From contig NZ_JADCNH010000007.1 in NCBI RefSeq assembly GCF_018904615.1, positions 1-64,000 of the forward strand: DNA of 64,000 bases, given 5' to 3'. Origin of the DNA: Verticiella alkaliphila (lineage in GTDB: Bacteria; Pseudomonadota; Gammaproteobacteria; Burkholderiales; Burkholderiaceae_B). The notes beneath the pieces are model-generated. The model saw only the letters and a program-made list of their open reading frames with translations, was not told the origin of the DNA and made no database searches. This document shows, piece after piece, positions 20,195 through 29,628 of this stretch. A program made the position numbers and the translations under genes. Within the stretch, counting starts at the first letter, position 1; every line of letters starts with the position of its first letter.

Positions 20195-21912
20195 GTGCTC
20201 ACCAAAACCTTCAGCCTCGTCGCTCTGACGACGATCCTGTCCGGCTGCGCGTCGTTCGAACGCGTGGCCGCGGTCAGCGACATGGGAAACGCCACCCAAA
20301 CCACGCTCACCGTGGATTCAGCGCAATTTCGTGCAGGTGTAGCGGATAGCTATCGCAGCTTGGGCAGCCACGTGCAGCGCCCGTGGATCGCAGGACCCGC
20401 CATTCCACTCGCCCGCGAGGTGACGCTGCCGGCGCCGCTACGCGCCAACGTCAACACCACGCTGCTCTTCGCCGACAGCACAGGGGACCTGCTCACTGTC
20501 GCCGAGCGCATTCAGCGCGCCACGGGCATCCCTGTCCAAGTCACGCCGGACGCAATCCTGCCGCGCGATCGGTTCCTGCCGCGCCTGGCAGGCGATGCGA
20601 AGCAAGACGCTGGCACAGCACAAGTGGCCGATGTCCACTTCCCGGGATTTCGCTACGACCTGCCCACCGACCGCCAGGCCGGCCCGCTCATCCCTGCGCT
20701 TGGACAAGCCAACCCGCGGATCGCTTCGGCGCCGGCCCTCCTGCCGCATGGTGAAGCCCCTCTCGCCAACGTCCTGGACATGGTGAGCCTGCGCCTGGGC
20801 ACCTACTGGCGCTACGACGCTGAGCTGGGCGCCATCGTCATCTACCGCACCGAGACCCGGCAATTCAACGTGCGGGCCCTCGCTCTAGCCGCGCAGACAG
20901 AACTCGAGCTGGGTCTGGCGAGCCAGGGCGGTGGCGACGCGGACTCTGGCGGCGGCGCCTTCGAGAGCCGCAGCCGTAGCCGCTTCACTTCGGATTCGAG
21001 CGACACCCCTACGCTGGCCGCGGTCGTTGCCAAAGTCGAACAGTTCCTGACCGCGCGGGCTCGGTCGTTGCACCTGAGGGCGCCAGCAACATCATCGTGG
21101 CCACGGACACCAAAGATGCTCTCGACCAGGTCGCGCGCTACCTGGAAGCCGAGAATCGCGCGCTGACCCGCCGCGTGCGCATGGTGATCGATGAGATCAC
21201 GCTGACCCGCGACGACGTGGACAAGGCGGGCATCGACTGGAATCTGGTGTTCACAAGCGCTGGACGGGCTACCGGTGCCGTCGGCTTGGGCACAGCAACC
21301 CAAATCGGCGCCTCCGACAGCGCCGCGTCGCTGGGCGCATCTATCGGCTCCGGGCAATGGGCTGGCTCCAGCGTGACCCTGCAAGCGCTCTCTCAGATCG
21401 GCACCATTGTGCGGCGCACCAGCATGCCGGTGCTCACGCTCAATCGCCGGCCAGTGACCTACGCTGTGCGCGACTCGTTCGAGTACATCAAGAGCCTGCA
21501 GCAGACCCAGAGCACGTCGGACAGCACGGCGCCCACGGTCACGGCGAATCAACAAAAGGAGACGGTCGGCACGTTCGTCACCCTGGTCCCTGACGCCCAG
21601 GACGACGGCCAAGTCCTGCTAACCCTGGCCTACGACGACACCCGCTTGGTCGAGCTGCAGCGCCAGGAACTTGGCACTGATGGTTCGTTTGTGCAGCAGC
21701 CCCGCATCACCGGCCGCGGCGTCACCCAGCAGGTCGAGCTGCGGCCTGGTCAGCCGATCATCGTCGCCGGCTTCAGCCAGGAATCCGACAGCGCTCGCCG
21801 CCGACGGGCAGATCGCGACGCGCCCATGCTGCTGGGCGGCGGCAACGAAGCACAGTCGCAGCACACCTACACCCTGGTGATCGTGACGGCTCTGCCTGAA
21901 GAGGGTATGTAA
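20195..21912 (+). pseudogene. pilN: PilN outer-membrane secretin, interrupted by a -1 frameshift
   Basis: The upstream frame encodes a lipoprotein signal (TTILSGCAS) and secretin N-domains up to VAKVEQFLTARA. The downstream frame continues with GSVVAPEGASNIIVATDT and the complete secretin core (VTANQQKETVGTFVTLVP, GQPIIVAGFSQ). The two join at about 21057-21060, where the reading frame must shift by -1, as if one G were missing from a CGGG run. GTG 20195 is supported by GAGAGG. Repaired, the product would be about 570 residues, the usual size for PilN/BfpB secretins that let the pilus cross the outer membrane. A sequencing error is as likely as a real mutation. Confidence 0.8.
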
Positions 21913-23216
21913 TGACATCGCCCTACGTCACCGAGACGCTACCCGACGGCCGCACGCTGGTGTTCGGCCTGGCCTGGAACGTTGTCATTGGCAATGACCT
22001 TGACAGGCTGGCCAGGCGCTCGGCTCGACGGGCCAAGGCTAGCCATTACGTGCGAGGCGGTCCTCGCAGCCACATTGTGGGCACTGTGCGACTCAAGGGC
22101 CGTGATGCGGCAGGCAGCGCCCTCCATTCCCCCGCCGCAGCTATCGCTCGCGCGATGCCGACAGGCACACGCGCGGTACGAGTGCGCTGGGAGGATGGCC
22201 GCGTCTGGGTGGGTGCCGCGCACAACGGCGCCGTGCTTATGGGTGGCGACCGTATCTACGCGAGCGACTTCGAAGCTGATGCTGCGGTGGCCGCCCTGCA
22301 CGACATGCACCCGGACCTGCAAGCGTACGGCGATGGCACGGCACAGCCGCTGCCCGCCGGCGTCATCACCGATCACCTCACGGCGGACACGACCCTCCAA
22401 CCGTCGAAGTTGACCTTGGCCGCGGTGCCTGTGGGATTGCGCTGGCTGCTCGCCGGCGCTGCCGCGTTGGCCCTGCTCAATGCCGGCTGGACGACCTGGC
22501 GAGACCATCAACAGCAACAGGAGCGTGCCGCACGCGAAGCCAGCCGCCCGGATGACGCCCAACTCTGGCGCGATGCCGTGGCGGCTTGGCAGGCGGGCAC
22601 CGTCGTCGACGGGCAGCCAGGGCTGAGCTCGCTGTACGACGCCCTGCTGAGCATCCCACTCGCGCTGGGACGCTGGCCGCTGCATAGCGCGACATGCACA
22701 CCGGCCACTGCGAGCCAGTGGTCATGCGAGGCTCGCTTTCGGCGCGGGCCGCTGGGCACGCATGCCGACGCTGTCGCCGCAGCGCCACCCGGCTGGGACC
22801 TGGATGTCTCCAACCTGGCACTCGTAGAGGCGCGCTGGACTGCTCGACGAGTGACTACCACGCTGGCAGCCACAGGCACGCCGTCATGGGGATGGACCAG
22901 TTGGCAGCAGTTGCTACCCGCGTTGGAAGGCGTTGCAACACGTGAGGCGCAGCCGGCGGCCATACAGCCTGCACCCACTTGGTTGCCCGATGGCACACAG
23001 TACCAGCCGCCTCCGGCACATCAGAGCGGCGTGAAGCTGCCACGCACGCGCAATTTTGACGTCACCGGCCCACTGCGCTCGTTCTCGCTGGCTCCGATCT
23101 GGCCCCAAGCGAGGATTTCCAAAGTCCAGTTGCACGTGCTGGATGAAGCCACACCCACCCTACAACGGAGCGCGCTGACCGCGACGCTCACAGGAACAAT
23201 CTATGAAACGGATTAG
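21912..23216 (+). CDS. pilO: PilO pilus accessory protein (thin pilus)
   Basis: This 434-residue protein has one membrane helix (about residues 175-195) between a cytoplasmic N-terminal domain and a periplasmic part. The size, topology and position between secretin and pilP match PilO of R64-type type IVb pili (PAP_PilO family). Its ATG overlaps the pilN stop (TAATG), indicating coupling. It probably forms the inner-membrane platform linking PilQ/PilR to the secretin. Confidence 0.78.
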   Translation: MTSPYVTETLPDGRTLVFGLAWNVVIGNDLDRLARRSARRAKASHYVRGGPRSHIVGTVRLKGRDAAGSALHSPAAAIARAMPTGTRAVRVRWEDGRVWVGAAHNGAVLMGGDRIYASDFEADAAVAALHDMHPDLQAYGDGTAQPLPAGVITDHLTADTTLQPSKLTLAAVPVGLRWLLAGAAALALLNAGWTTWRDHQQQQERAAREASRPDDAQLWRDAVAAWQAGTVVDGQPGLSSLYDALLSIPLALGRWPLHSATCTPATASQWSCEARFRRGPLGTHADAVAAAPPGWDLDVSNLALVEARWTARRVTTTLAATGTPSWGWTSWQQLLPALEGVATREAQPAAIQPAPTWLPDGTQYQPPPAHQSGVKLPRTRNFDVTGPLRSFSLAPIWPQARISKVQLHVLDEATPTLQRSALTATLTGTIYETD

Positions 23217-23655
23217 CGCACTCGTTGCGCTCACCATGATCTGCGGGATGGCCGGAGCGTCGGACTTGGTCGCAGTGCCTCCAGCTCCCGCCGCAGCCCT
23301 CGTGAGCGAGCTTCTGCAATTGGACGCTGAGAAGGCTTTGCGAGCAGGAAGAGGGGAAGTGGCGCCGCGGGCCGACCTCCCCGCGGTCGAATCGCCCCCC
23401 CGCGACCCGGCAGCCGACGACACGGACGCTTCCCCTGTGGCCGCACCCCGCCTGCTGGCCATCTATGGAGTTGATAGTGTGCTGTCTGCCGAGTTTGTGA
23501 TCGCGGGTGACCGCATAACCCTGAGACCTGGGCAGTGGTACGCCAACCACCGCGGCCAGCGATACCGCCTCAGCGCCCTGCGTCCGCCCTGCGCGGTGCT
23601 CGATGGCATCACCGGCAGCTCCACACTTTGCCAACCCACAGCGAGGCATCCATGA
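23203..23655 (+). CDS. pilP: PilP pilus assembly protein (thin pilus)
   Basis: This 150-residue protein has a signal peptide (MKRISALVALTMICGMAGAS) and a short C-terminal beta domain (PRLLAIYGVDSVLSAEFVIAG, LRPGQWY). That is the layout of PilP in R64-like clusters, a periplasmic protein acting with PilO and PilN. It overlaps pilO by 14 bases and pilQ by four (ATGA). The central part is proline/alanine-rich and poorly conserved. Confidence 0.7.
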   Translation: MKRISALVALTMICGMAGASDLVAVPPAPAAALVSELLQLDAEKALRAGRGEVAPRADLPAVESPPRDPAADDTDASPVAAPRLLAIYGVDSVLSAEFVIAGDRITLRPGQWYANHRGQRYRLSALRPPCAVLDGITGSSTLCQPTARHP

Positions 23656-25382
23656 GCGCATTGCGCCAGATACTTACCTCTGCTCCCTCCACACACTCCG
23701 TCGATACCGATGGGCCGACCCTGCTCAGCAGCCTCGCGGATCTCCACAGCCTGAAGCCTGCGTACCGCCGTCTGCGCGTCGATCTGTCGGGCCAGCGGCT
23801 TGCACCACACGTGTGCCCAGCCGAGCTTGAGGATGGCTCACTCATCGTGCTGTGCACGCCTGAGTACGGTCGCAGCGATCCACTCGCGGCGATCAAGGAA
23901 GCGGTCAGACGCGCCCAGCCGGCGCTCGATACCCGCGTGGTCATGATCACGCCCACTCTGCTGCTTACGCTGGAGCGCGAGCACATCGATGCAGGCGGCC
24001 TGCGAGCGCGCACGGACAATGGAACCGGGAGCCGCGATCGCTCAGCCGTGCGTGGCGCGTTCACTGACATCATTCGCTGGGCACTGGCCCACGCCGCCTC
24101 CGACATTCACCTCAACCTGGCTTTGCGCGAAGTGGAGTCTCAGGTCTCGTTCACCATCATGGGACGCTACCTGCACCCATCTCGATGGCGCATGCCTACC
24201 GCTCGACTCCAAGATATGGCAAACGTGGTCTGGATGGACGTCAGCGGCGGCACGGGCGCGGTGTTCGACCCTCGCACCGAGCAGCAGGGCCGGCTCCACG
24301 AAGTCGTCGACGGCGTTCCGGTGATGCTGCGCTGGGCATCGCTGGCTATCGATGCTGGTGCGTCGGTATGCCTGCGATTGCTGCGCCTGGACAAGACCGC
24401 ATCCGATGTGACCCTGGAATCCCTCGGATACTTGCCATCGCAGGTGGCGTTGTTGCGCAGGGCGCAAAACTCCGAGGGTGGTGCCATCATCCTGTCGGGC
24501 GTTGTCGGATCGGGAAAATCCACGACCATAGCCCGACTGCTGGCCGACTTACCGGATTCGCGCAAGCCAATCACGTTGGAAGATCCCGTTGAGACGGCCA
24601 TCCCCAACGCCCTACAGTCGACAGTCAGCCGCCCGCTGACCGGCGGCGAGAACCCGTTCGGGGCCAAGTTGCGCACCGTCAAGCGCTCGGCCATGACGGA
24701 CCTGCTAGTCGGCGAGATCCGCGATCAGGAAACGGCGCTGGCTTGGATGGATCTGGTCAGCTCCGGCACGAACGTCTACACCACCGTCCACGTCGGGGGA
24801 GCCGCCCTCATCCCCGAACGGCTGGCGAGCGATTTCCTGGGGGTGTCACGCGATCTACTGGCGACGCCGGGAGTGCTGAAGCTTCTGGTCTATCAGGCGC
24901 TGCTGCCAAGGCTGTGCAACTGCGCGCTGCCCTTCAGCAATCTCTTCGCGGGGGGGCAGAGTCTAGACGGCCGGCACCATGACGGCGATCACTGGCATGC
25001 CTATGCCGATCGCATCCGTCGGCTGTACCAGGTCGACACGTCAGGCCTGCGCGTACGCAATTCAGAGGGCTGCGGGCACTGCCGCAACCCGGATCTGCCT
25101 ACGCTCAATGGCTTCGCCGGTCGAACGGTAGTCGCCGAGATGATCGAACCGTCGTTGGACGTGCATATGCTCCGTGCCATCCGCGAAGGGGACGCCCTGC
25201 AGCTCATGACGTTGGCTGCAAGCCAGCGCGCCGCAACGTTCGACTCACCCGAGATGCAAGGCAAATCAGCAATGGAGTGCGCGGTCTACAAAGCTTTGAT
25301 GGGCGAGATCGACCCACGCGAAATTGAGCCCAGGTTCCAGGCCTTCGAAACTGTGGAACGCTCCCGGCGTCAGGCGACATGA
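23652..25382 (+). CDS. pilQ: PilQ pilus assembly ATPase (GspE/PilB superfamily)
   Basis: This 576-residue secretion ATPase has Walker A GVVGSGKS at residues 283-290, an Asp-box ITLEDPVE, a Walker B-like LLVGEIRDQE and the His-box TVHVGG. An N-terminal domain of about 260 residues precedes the RecA-like core. C-terminal cysteine pairs (CNCALP, GCGHCRNPD) resemble the zinc finger of GspE/PilB. It energises assembly of PilS subunits. ATG 23652 overlaps the pilP stop; the long open frame before it is pilP in another phase. Confidence 0.9.
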   Translation: MSALRQILTSAPSTHSVDTDGPTLLSSLADLHSLKPAYRRLRVDLSGQRLAPHVCPAELEDGSLIVLCTPEYGRSDPLAAIKEAVRRAQPALDTRVVMITPTLLLTLEREHIDAGGLRARTDNGTGSRDRSAVRGAFTDIIRWALAHAASDIHLNLALREVESQVSFTIMGRYLHPSRWRMPTARLQDMANVVWMDVSGGTGAVFDPRTEQQGRLHEVVDGVPVMLRWASLAIDAGASVCLRLLRLDKTASDVTLESLGYLPSQVALLRRAQNSEGGAIILSGVVGSGKSTTIARLLADLPDSRKPITLEDPVETAIPNALQSTVSRPLTGGENPFGAKLRTVKRSAMTDLLVGEIRDQETALAWMDLVSSGTNVYTTVHVGGAALIPERLASDFLGVSRDLLATPGVLKLLVYQALLPRLCNCALPFSNLFAGGQSLDGRHHDGDHWHAYADRIRRLYQVDTSGLRVRNSEGCGHCRNPDLPTLNGFAGRTVVAEMIEPSLDVHMLRAIREGDALQLMTLAASQRAATFDSPEMQGKSAMECAVYKALMGEIDPREIEPRFQAFETVERSRRQAT

Positions 25383-26464
25383 GGGCCGGCGCAATCGGGA
25401 TCCGCCTCGCCGCACACCGATTCCGTGGTCACCGCGCGGACTATTACGAGTACCTGGCGGATCTCCTGGGTCACACCGGGGGCCAGCTCACTCTGCGACA
25501 GATCATGCTGGCTGATGCCGCCCGCTATGGCAGTACGCCACGCGGCATACTCAGCGCTCACTGGGCTGATCGCTACGATGACAATGGCGATCTCACACGC
25601 ACTTTCGCAGGCACGCTTCCCGCTGCTGATGTCGCGGTTCTGGCGACGTTGCAAGAGGCCGGGCACGCGGCGCTAGCGGAGGGCCTGCGGGAGCTCGCCA
25701 ACCTCACACGCCTGACGACACGCGCCCGCATGGAATTCGTCGGCACCGTTTTGGTCGGCGCGGTATGCGCCGCAGCGCTCGTGATGCTGCTGGCAGCCAT
25801 CCCGCTGTTCACGGTACCAGAGCTGCAATCGGTCTTCAGGCACGTCCCCCCGGAGCGATATGGCGCGTCGGCACAACGCTTGTTCGGCTTTGCCGACTGG
25901 CTGCAGCGATACGCGCCATACGTCGTAGCTGGCACCGCAGTTCTGGTGTGGCTGATCGCCAGCTCGGTCACCACGCTCACAGGCCCTCTTCGCGATTACC
26001 TGGATCGATTCGGCATCTGGCGCCTGTACCGACAGATGTGCTCGATCCGACTTCTGTCGACGCTGGCAATCGTGCTCAGACAACGTGGCTCGACGTCGCT
26101 ACAGCTGCGGGCCGCGCTGCAGATGCAGCAGGCTGGAGCTACTGAGTATCTGCGTCACCATCTGGACCGACTGCTCAGTCGCGTGGACGACAGCAACATC
26201 GGAGCGAGTACGTTCGATGCCGGCCTACTTGAACGAGAGACCGTCTACTACCTTGAGGATGTCATCCACGCACGTGGCATGGATGAAGGCATGCAACTCG
26301 CTCGGCAACGTACGGAGACGCATTTGCTTGCCCAGGTACGTCGGCGTGCAGCTGTGTTGCGCTGGACACTCGCCCTTGGCTCGGTAATAGCCATTGTGGC
26401 TATCGCGCTCTGGCACACGATCGTGCAGCAAGAGCTCGTAGCAATCATGAAGTTGCTCGGCTGA
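25379..26464 (+). CDS. pilR: PilR inner-membrane platform protein (GspF/TadC-like)
   Basis: This 361-residue protein has the GspF topology: a cytoplasmic helical bundle, then membrane segments near residues 122-142 and 180-200, a second helical bundle, and a C-terminal helix near 328-350. It partners PilQ to extract pilin from the inner membrane. The ATG overlaps the pilQ stop by four bases. Confidence 0.85.
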   Translation: MRAGAIGIRLAAHRFRGHRADYYEYLADLLGHTGGQLTLRQIMLADAARYGSTPRGILSAHWADRYDDNGDLTRTFAGTLPAADVAVLATLQEAGHAALAEGLRELANLTRLTTRARMEFVGTVLVGAVCAAALVMLLAAIPLFTVPELQSVFRHVPPERYGASAQRLFGFADWLQRYAPYVVAGTAVLVWLIASSVTTLTGPLRDYLDRFGIWRLYRQMCSIRLLSTLAIVLRQRGSTSLQLRAALQMQQAGATEYLRHHLDRLLSRVDDSNIGASTFDAGLLERETVYYLEDVIHARGMDEGMQLARQRTETHLLAQVRRRAAVLRWTLALGSVIAIVAIALWHTIVQQELVAIMKLLG

Positions 26465-26531
26465 CCCCAGAGTTCGCCAGTACCCATCGGGCCTTCGCCC
26501 ATCGCAGTTCAATCCTTCGGAGTTTCATCTC

Positions 26532-27161
26532 ATGGCATCGCGCCAATCGCACTCGCACGCCCCTGCATTCCTTCAATCTCTCCGTCTGCGCAAACAGGCC
26601 GGCTTCAGCCTGGTGGAGGTCGGCGTCGTCACGGTGATCTTGATCATCGTGGCCATCATCGGTCTGCCGGCCATCAACGGGTTCGTCATCGAGAACCGCG
26701 CGCCCAAGGTGGCCGGCGAGCTGCAACGCTTCGTTGCGCGGACCAAGGCCTCGGCCGAGGGTGGCGGCCCGACGCCATTCGCGAACATCAACAACGCCAA
26801 CAACCTCGTGAAGGCACTCCGTACCAGCAGCGTGGTCAAGGCAAACGAGGACACCAGTGTCATCGCTCATCGCCTGGGCGGCCAAGGAAGCGGCACGAAT
26901 GGGGTCCTCACGGTTGCTCCCGCAACGCTCGCCGGCGGGGGGGCTGGAAGCGCCTTCGCGCTGACTCTCACGAACGTGAATGAAGCGGCCTGCCCGTCTC
27001 TGGCGAGCATCATGCAGCAGATGTCCGATCAGATGTCCATCAACGGTACGGTGGTCAAGGCTCTCGGCACCAACAACGAGGCCGGCGCATACAACGCGGT
27101 GGCCGCGGAGGAGCAGTGTGTGGCCGGTGACAACAACACCTTCGTCTTCGTGAGCCGATAA
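26532..27161 (+). CDS. pilS: PilS major prepilin of the thin type IV pilus
   Basis: This 209-residue prepilin has a 24-residue leader ending in a prepilin-peptidase site, KQAG / FSLVEVG, with glycine -1 and glutamate +5. A hydrophobic helix VVTVILIIVAIIG and a 160-residue globular domain with two cysteines follow. The long leader and size match type IVb pilins such as R64 PilS. No prepilin peptidase (PilU) gene is in the cluster, so a host PilD may process it. Confidence 0.88.
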   Translation: MASRQSHSHAPAFLQSLRLRKQAGFSLVEVGVVTVILIIVAIIGLPAINGFVIENRAPKVAGELQRFVARTKASAEGGGPTPFANINNANNLVKALRTSSVVKANEDTSVIAHRLGGQGSGTNGVLTVAPATLAGGGAGSAFALTLTNVNEAACPSLASIMQQMSDQMSINGTVVKALGTNNEAGAYNAVAAEEQCVAGDNNTFVFVSR

Positions 27162-27217
27162 CAATGCGTGCCGGGCGGTCGCACACGCAACATGCCCGGC
27201 CGCAGAAGGAGATCTGC

Positions 27218-28549
27218 ATGACCCGATCGTCCAAGCGCTGCCGTCGACATGGGGGCTTCACCCTGATCGAGGTCGCCATCGTCGGTGCTTTGCTGGCGCT
27301 GGCCGCCGTTGCGGCAGGCCGGGTGTTCCTGCAGGGCACCCTGGACGCCAAAGCGCAAGCCACAGGCGCGTATCTGCTGACCATGCGCGGTGCCGTGCTG
27401 CAAAGCATCACGACGCACTATGACCTCCTGCACCGAGTCGACACCAGTGCAGCGCCGGCCGGCACCTACCCCACACCGAATGCTGCGATGACAGCCCTCG
27501 CCAACAATCTGCGAGCGGCCACGCATCCCGACCCGACATTCCGGTCCACCTGGCGCAGCGCGGATCCGGCGACACTCCGGGCCCTCGCATTCCTTCCGCC
27601 GTCGTTGCCCGACAGACCGCCGCTCGGCGGCGCCGTCGTGGTCAAGATCAAACCGTTTGGCACCTGCCCTGGGCCAGATTGCAACCTGACGGTGCTCATC
27701 CACACGTGTCTTCCTGTGGGCGAAGACTCCGGTGTTCATCTGCCGGCGGCCGCCGACTGCTCGGCCTACGACACAGCCTCATACCAAGGCTCACCCGACC
27801 TTGTAGGCCAGGTCATGCTGTCGACCCAGGGATTCGGCATCAACAACTGGATGGCTCCCAATCAACTGCGCGGACCACTGTTCAATCAGGCGGGCGTAGC
27901 ATGGAGTGCTGGCGCAGTCGGCCAACCACAAGGCTTGGTCGGCGTCGTGGCATCCCTCGACGCGACATCACTCTCTCAGTTCGTCCGCCACGGCGACACA
28001 CGTCGGGTCCGGCTCAACAACACCCTCGACGTCGCAGGCAACCTCACCACGGACACAGCGCTTACCATCAGACGCGCAGCGGTGGCGGGCAGCGCCTGCA
28101 CGTTGGCAGACGCCTACGGCACCACGCAGCTCGGGGTACTCGCTCAGTGCGTCGGCAACCGCTGGCAAGAGCTCACCCGCCATGTTGTGGCCTGGCACGG
28201 CTCTGATTTGGCACAGGGCGCTGTCATCCCAGCGCCTGCCTGCGCACCCGGCACGGTGCCGTGGGTCAGGATCGCACAACAGACGGTTGCCACCACCGCA
28301 ACTGGAAGCGAGGTCACAGTGCGCGGGACCTTGGCCGGCAATGTGACAGGCTCCGGAAGCGTCAACACCACCGGCTCAGTGTCGGTTACCGGCACAGTCC
28401 GCGGCACCGTGAGCAGCACCGCGGACAGCAGCGTCCGCACACGCCAGAGCGTTACCGCCACTCCCCGTTCAAGCGGATGGACCGTGGCCTTTAGCGTCGC
28501 CGACGCGGCGGCACGTGCATCTGCGATGACGGGTTGCACGCTAGGTTGA
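27218..28549 (+). CDS. pilV: PilV minor pilin / tip adhesin
   Basis: This 443-residue prepilin-like protein has a short leader, peptidase site RHGG / FTLIEVA and a hydrophobic helix, then a large globular region. The C-terminal 90 residues are Gly/Thr/Ser/Val-rich with short beta repeats (TGSGSVNTTGSVSVTGT). It corresponds to R64 PilV, whose tip domain chooses the recipient cell. ATG 27218 is chosen over 27164 because AAGGAG lies seven bases upstream. No shufflon repeats or Rci recombinase were seen, so the tip appears fixed. Confidence 0.8.
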   Translation: MTRSSKRCRRHGGFTLIEVAIVGALLALAAVAAGRVFLQGTLDAKAQATGAYLLTMRGAVLQSITTHYDLLHRVDTSAAPAGTYPTPNAAMTALANNLRAATHPDPTFRSTWRSADPATLRALAFLPPSLPDRPPLGGAVVVKIKPFGTCPGPDCNLTVLIHTCLPVGEDSGVHLPAAADCSAYDTASYQGSPDLVGQVMLSTQGFGINNWMAPNQLRGPLFNQAGVAWSAGAVGQPQGLVGVVASLDATSLSQFVRHGDTRRVRLNNTLDVAGNLTTDTALTIRRAAVAGSACTLADAYGTTQLGVLAQCVGNRWQELTRHVVAWHGSDLAQGAVIPAPACAPGTVPWVRIAQQTVATTATGSEVTVRGTLAGNVTGSGSVNTTGSVSVTGTVRGTVSSTADSSVRTRQSVTATPRSSGWTVAFSVADAAARASAMTGCTLG

Positions 28550-28607
28550 CCGTTATCTATGCAGTGCGCGTGTTGCTGTCACGTTGACGACCGCCAGGCG
28601 CACGCAA

Positions 28608-28940
28608 ATGGAAAGATTGATGACTCAAGCCATGTCTCTCACATCCTCCGGGAGCATCTCGAAAGCCTCCAGCGCCGTCTCAAACCTTGAGGCCCAGATC
28701 CACGCCCGCGCGACCGAACTCGCAAGTGCCATCGCGCGCCGAGCATTGTCGGAATACATCGCAGCGATGAACCGCGACCCGCGTCTGAGCACAGGCGTCA
28801 TCTCCGCGGCGGACTGGATCCCGCCTGAGCCAGCCTCGGCAGACCTGGCGATGCAGACGATCTCGCTGATGCTGGAGGGCGCCCAGGTCTACCTGCAGAG
28901 CCAGATGGCCGCGCGGGAAGCCCAGCGCTACACGCCCTAA
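28608..28940 (+). CDS. Conserved-looking hypothetical protein in the pilus cluster
   Basis: This 110-residue protein is rich in alanine and serine and mostly helical, with no signal peptide, membrane segment or known motif. ATG 28608 is preferred to TTG 28584, although neither has a strong ribosome binding site. It follows pilV by 58 bases and may be cotranscribed with the pilus genes. Function unknown. Confidence 0.5.
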   Translation: MERLMTQAMSLTSSGSISKASSAVSNLEAQIHARATELASAIARRALSEYIAAMNRDPRLSTGVISAADWIPPEPASADLAMQTISLMLEGAQVYLQSQMAAREAQRYTP

Positions 28941-28987
28941 AGGGCCAACACATGGCGCGGGCCTGCCCGCGCCCTGCAGGACAGACC

Positions 28988-29236
28988 ATGAAGACCCCAT
29001 CCCTGCTTGCTCCGCTCGACCAGGCGTTGAGCGGCTGCACCTACGACCAAGCGCGCGCGACGATCCTTGCGTGTCCAGACACTACCTACCGGCTGCGTGC
29101 ATGGATCCGCGATGCTCAGGAGCTTGAGCCTCTGGAAGCGATCGTCGAAGCGGAGATCCTGCTGCTGCTGCAGCGCACCCGGCTGCGAGACCTCAGCCGC
29201 GGGCTGGCAAGTATCCGAACGGAGGAGACGCAATGA
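28988..29236 (+). CDS. Small helical hypothetical protein
   Basis: This 82-residue protein is predicted to be helical (YDQARATILACPDTTYRLRAWI, LEAIVEAEILLLLQRTRL). ATG 28988 follows CAGGACAG; an upstream GTG/ATG start adds only proline-rich residues. It overlaps the following open frame slightly and lies between pilus genes and the MntA/HepT pair. No function can be given. Confidence 0.45.
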   Translation: MKTPSLLAPLDQALSGCTYDQARATILACPDTTYRLRAWIRDAQELEPLEAIVEAEILLLLQRTRLRDLSRGLASIRTEETQ

Positions 29237-29337
29237 GCAACGCCACCACCACGAGCATCCCGAATTCCTCGGCACTCAAGGCGTCGTCGAGCGGCTATGA
29301 TCGGCATACCGACAACCGCCAAGCCCAGGAGATCTCG

Positions 29338-29628
29338 ATGAAGCCCTCCGTAGCGATGGAAGCCCACCGCGACGCCATCCGGCGGATTGTTGCCTCTCAT
29401 CGCGCCTTGAATCCGCGAGTGTTCGGGTCAGTGCTATACGGCAAGGATCGGGACGGCAGCGACCTGGACATCCTGGTGGATCCCCTTTCCAACACCACCC
29501 TCTTCGACATCGGCGCAATCCAGCGCGAGCTGCGCGAGTTGCTTGGCGTCGAGGTTGATGTGCTCACTCCCGACGATCTGCCCGACCGTTGGCGCGGTCG
29601 GGTGCTGCGGGAGGCCCAACCGGTATGA
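29338..29628 (+). CDS. MntA-like nucleotidyltransferase antitoxin
   Basis: This 96-residue protein belongs to the minimal nucleotidyltransferase family. It has a perfect GS-x10-D-x-D motif (GSVLYGKDRDGSDLD). In type VII toxin-antitoxin systems MntA-like proteins transfer AMP onto the partner HepT and silence it. ATG 29338 follows AGGAGA. It overlaps the HepT gene by four bases, the usual arrangement. Confidence 0.85.
   Translation: MKPSVAMEAHRDAIRRIVASHRALNPRVFGSVLYGKDRDGSDLDILVDPLSNTTLFDIGAIQRELRELLGVEVDVLTPDDLPDRWRGRVLREAQPV

Noticed and set aside
21050-21068. Programmed -1 ribosomal frameshift in pilN
   Set aside because: No X-XXY-YYZ slippery heptamer or clear downstream pseudoknot was recognised at the join; mutation or sequencing error is simpler.
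28250-28549. Possible shufflon at the end of pilV
   Set aside because: No inverted repeats of the 19-bp sfx type and no site-specific recombinase gene were seen.
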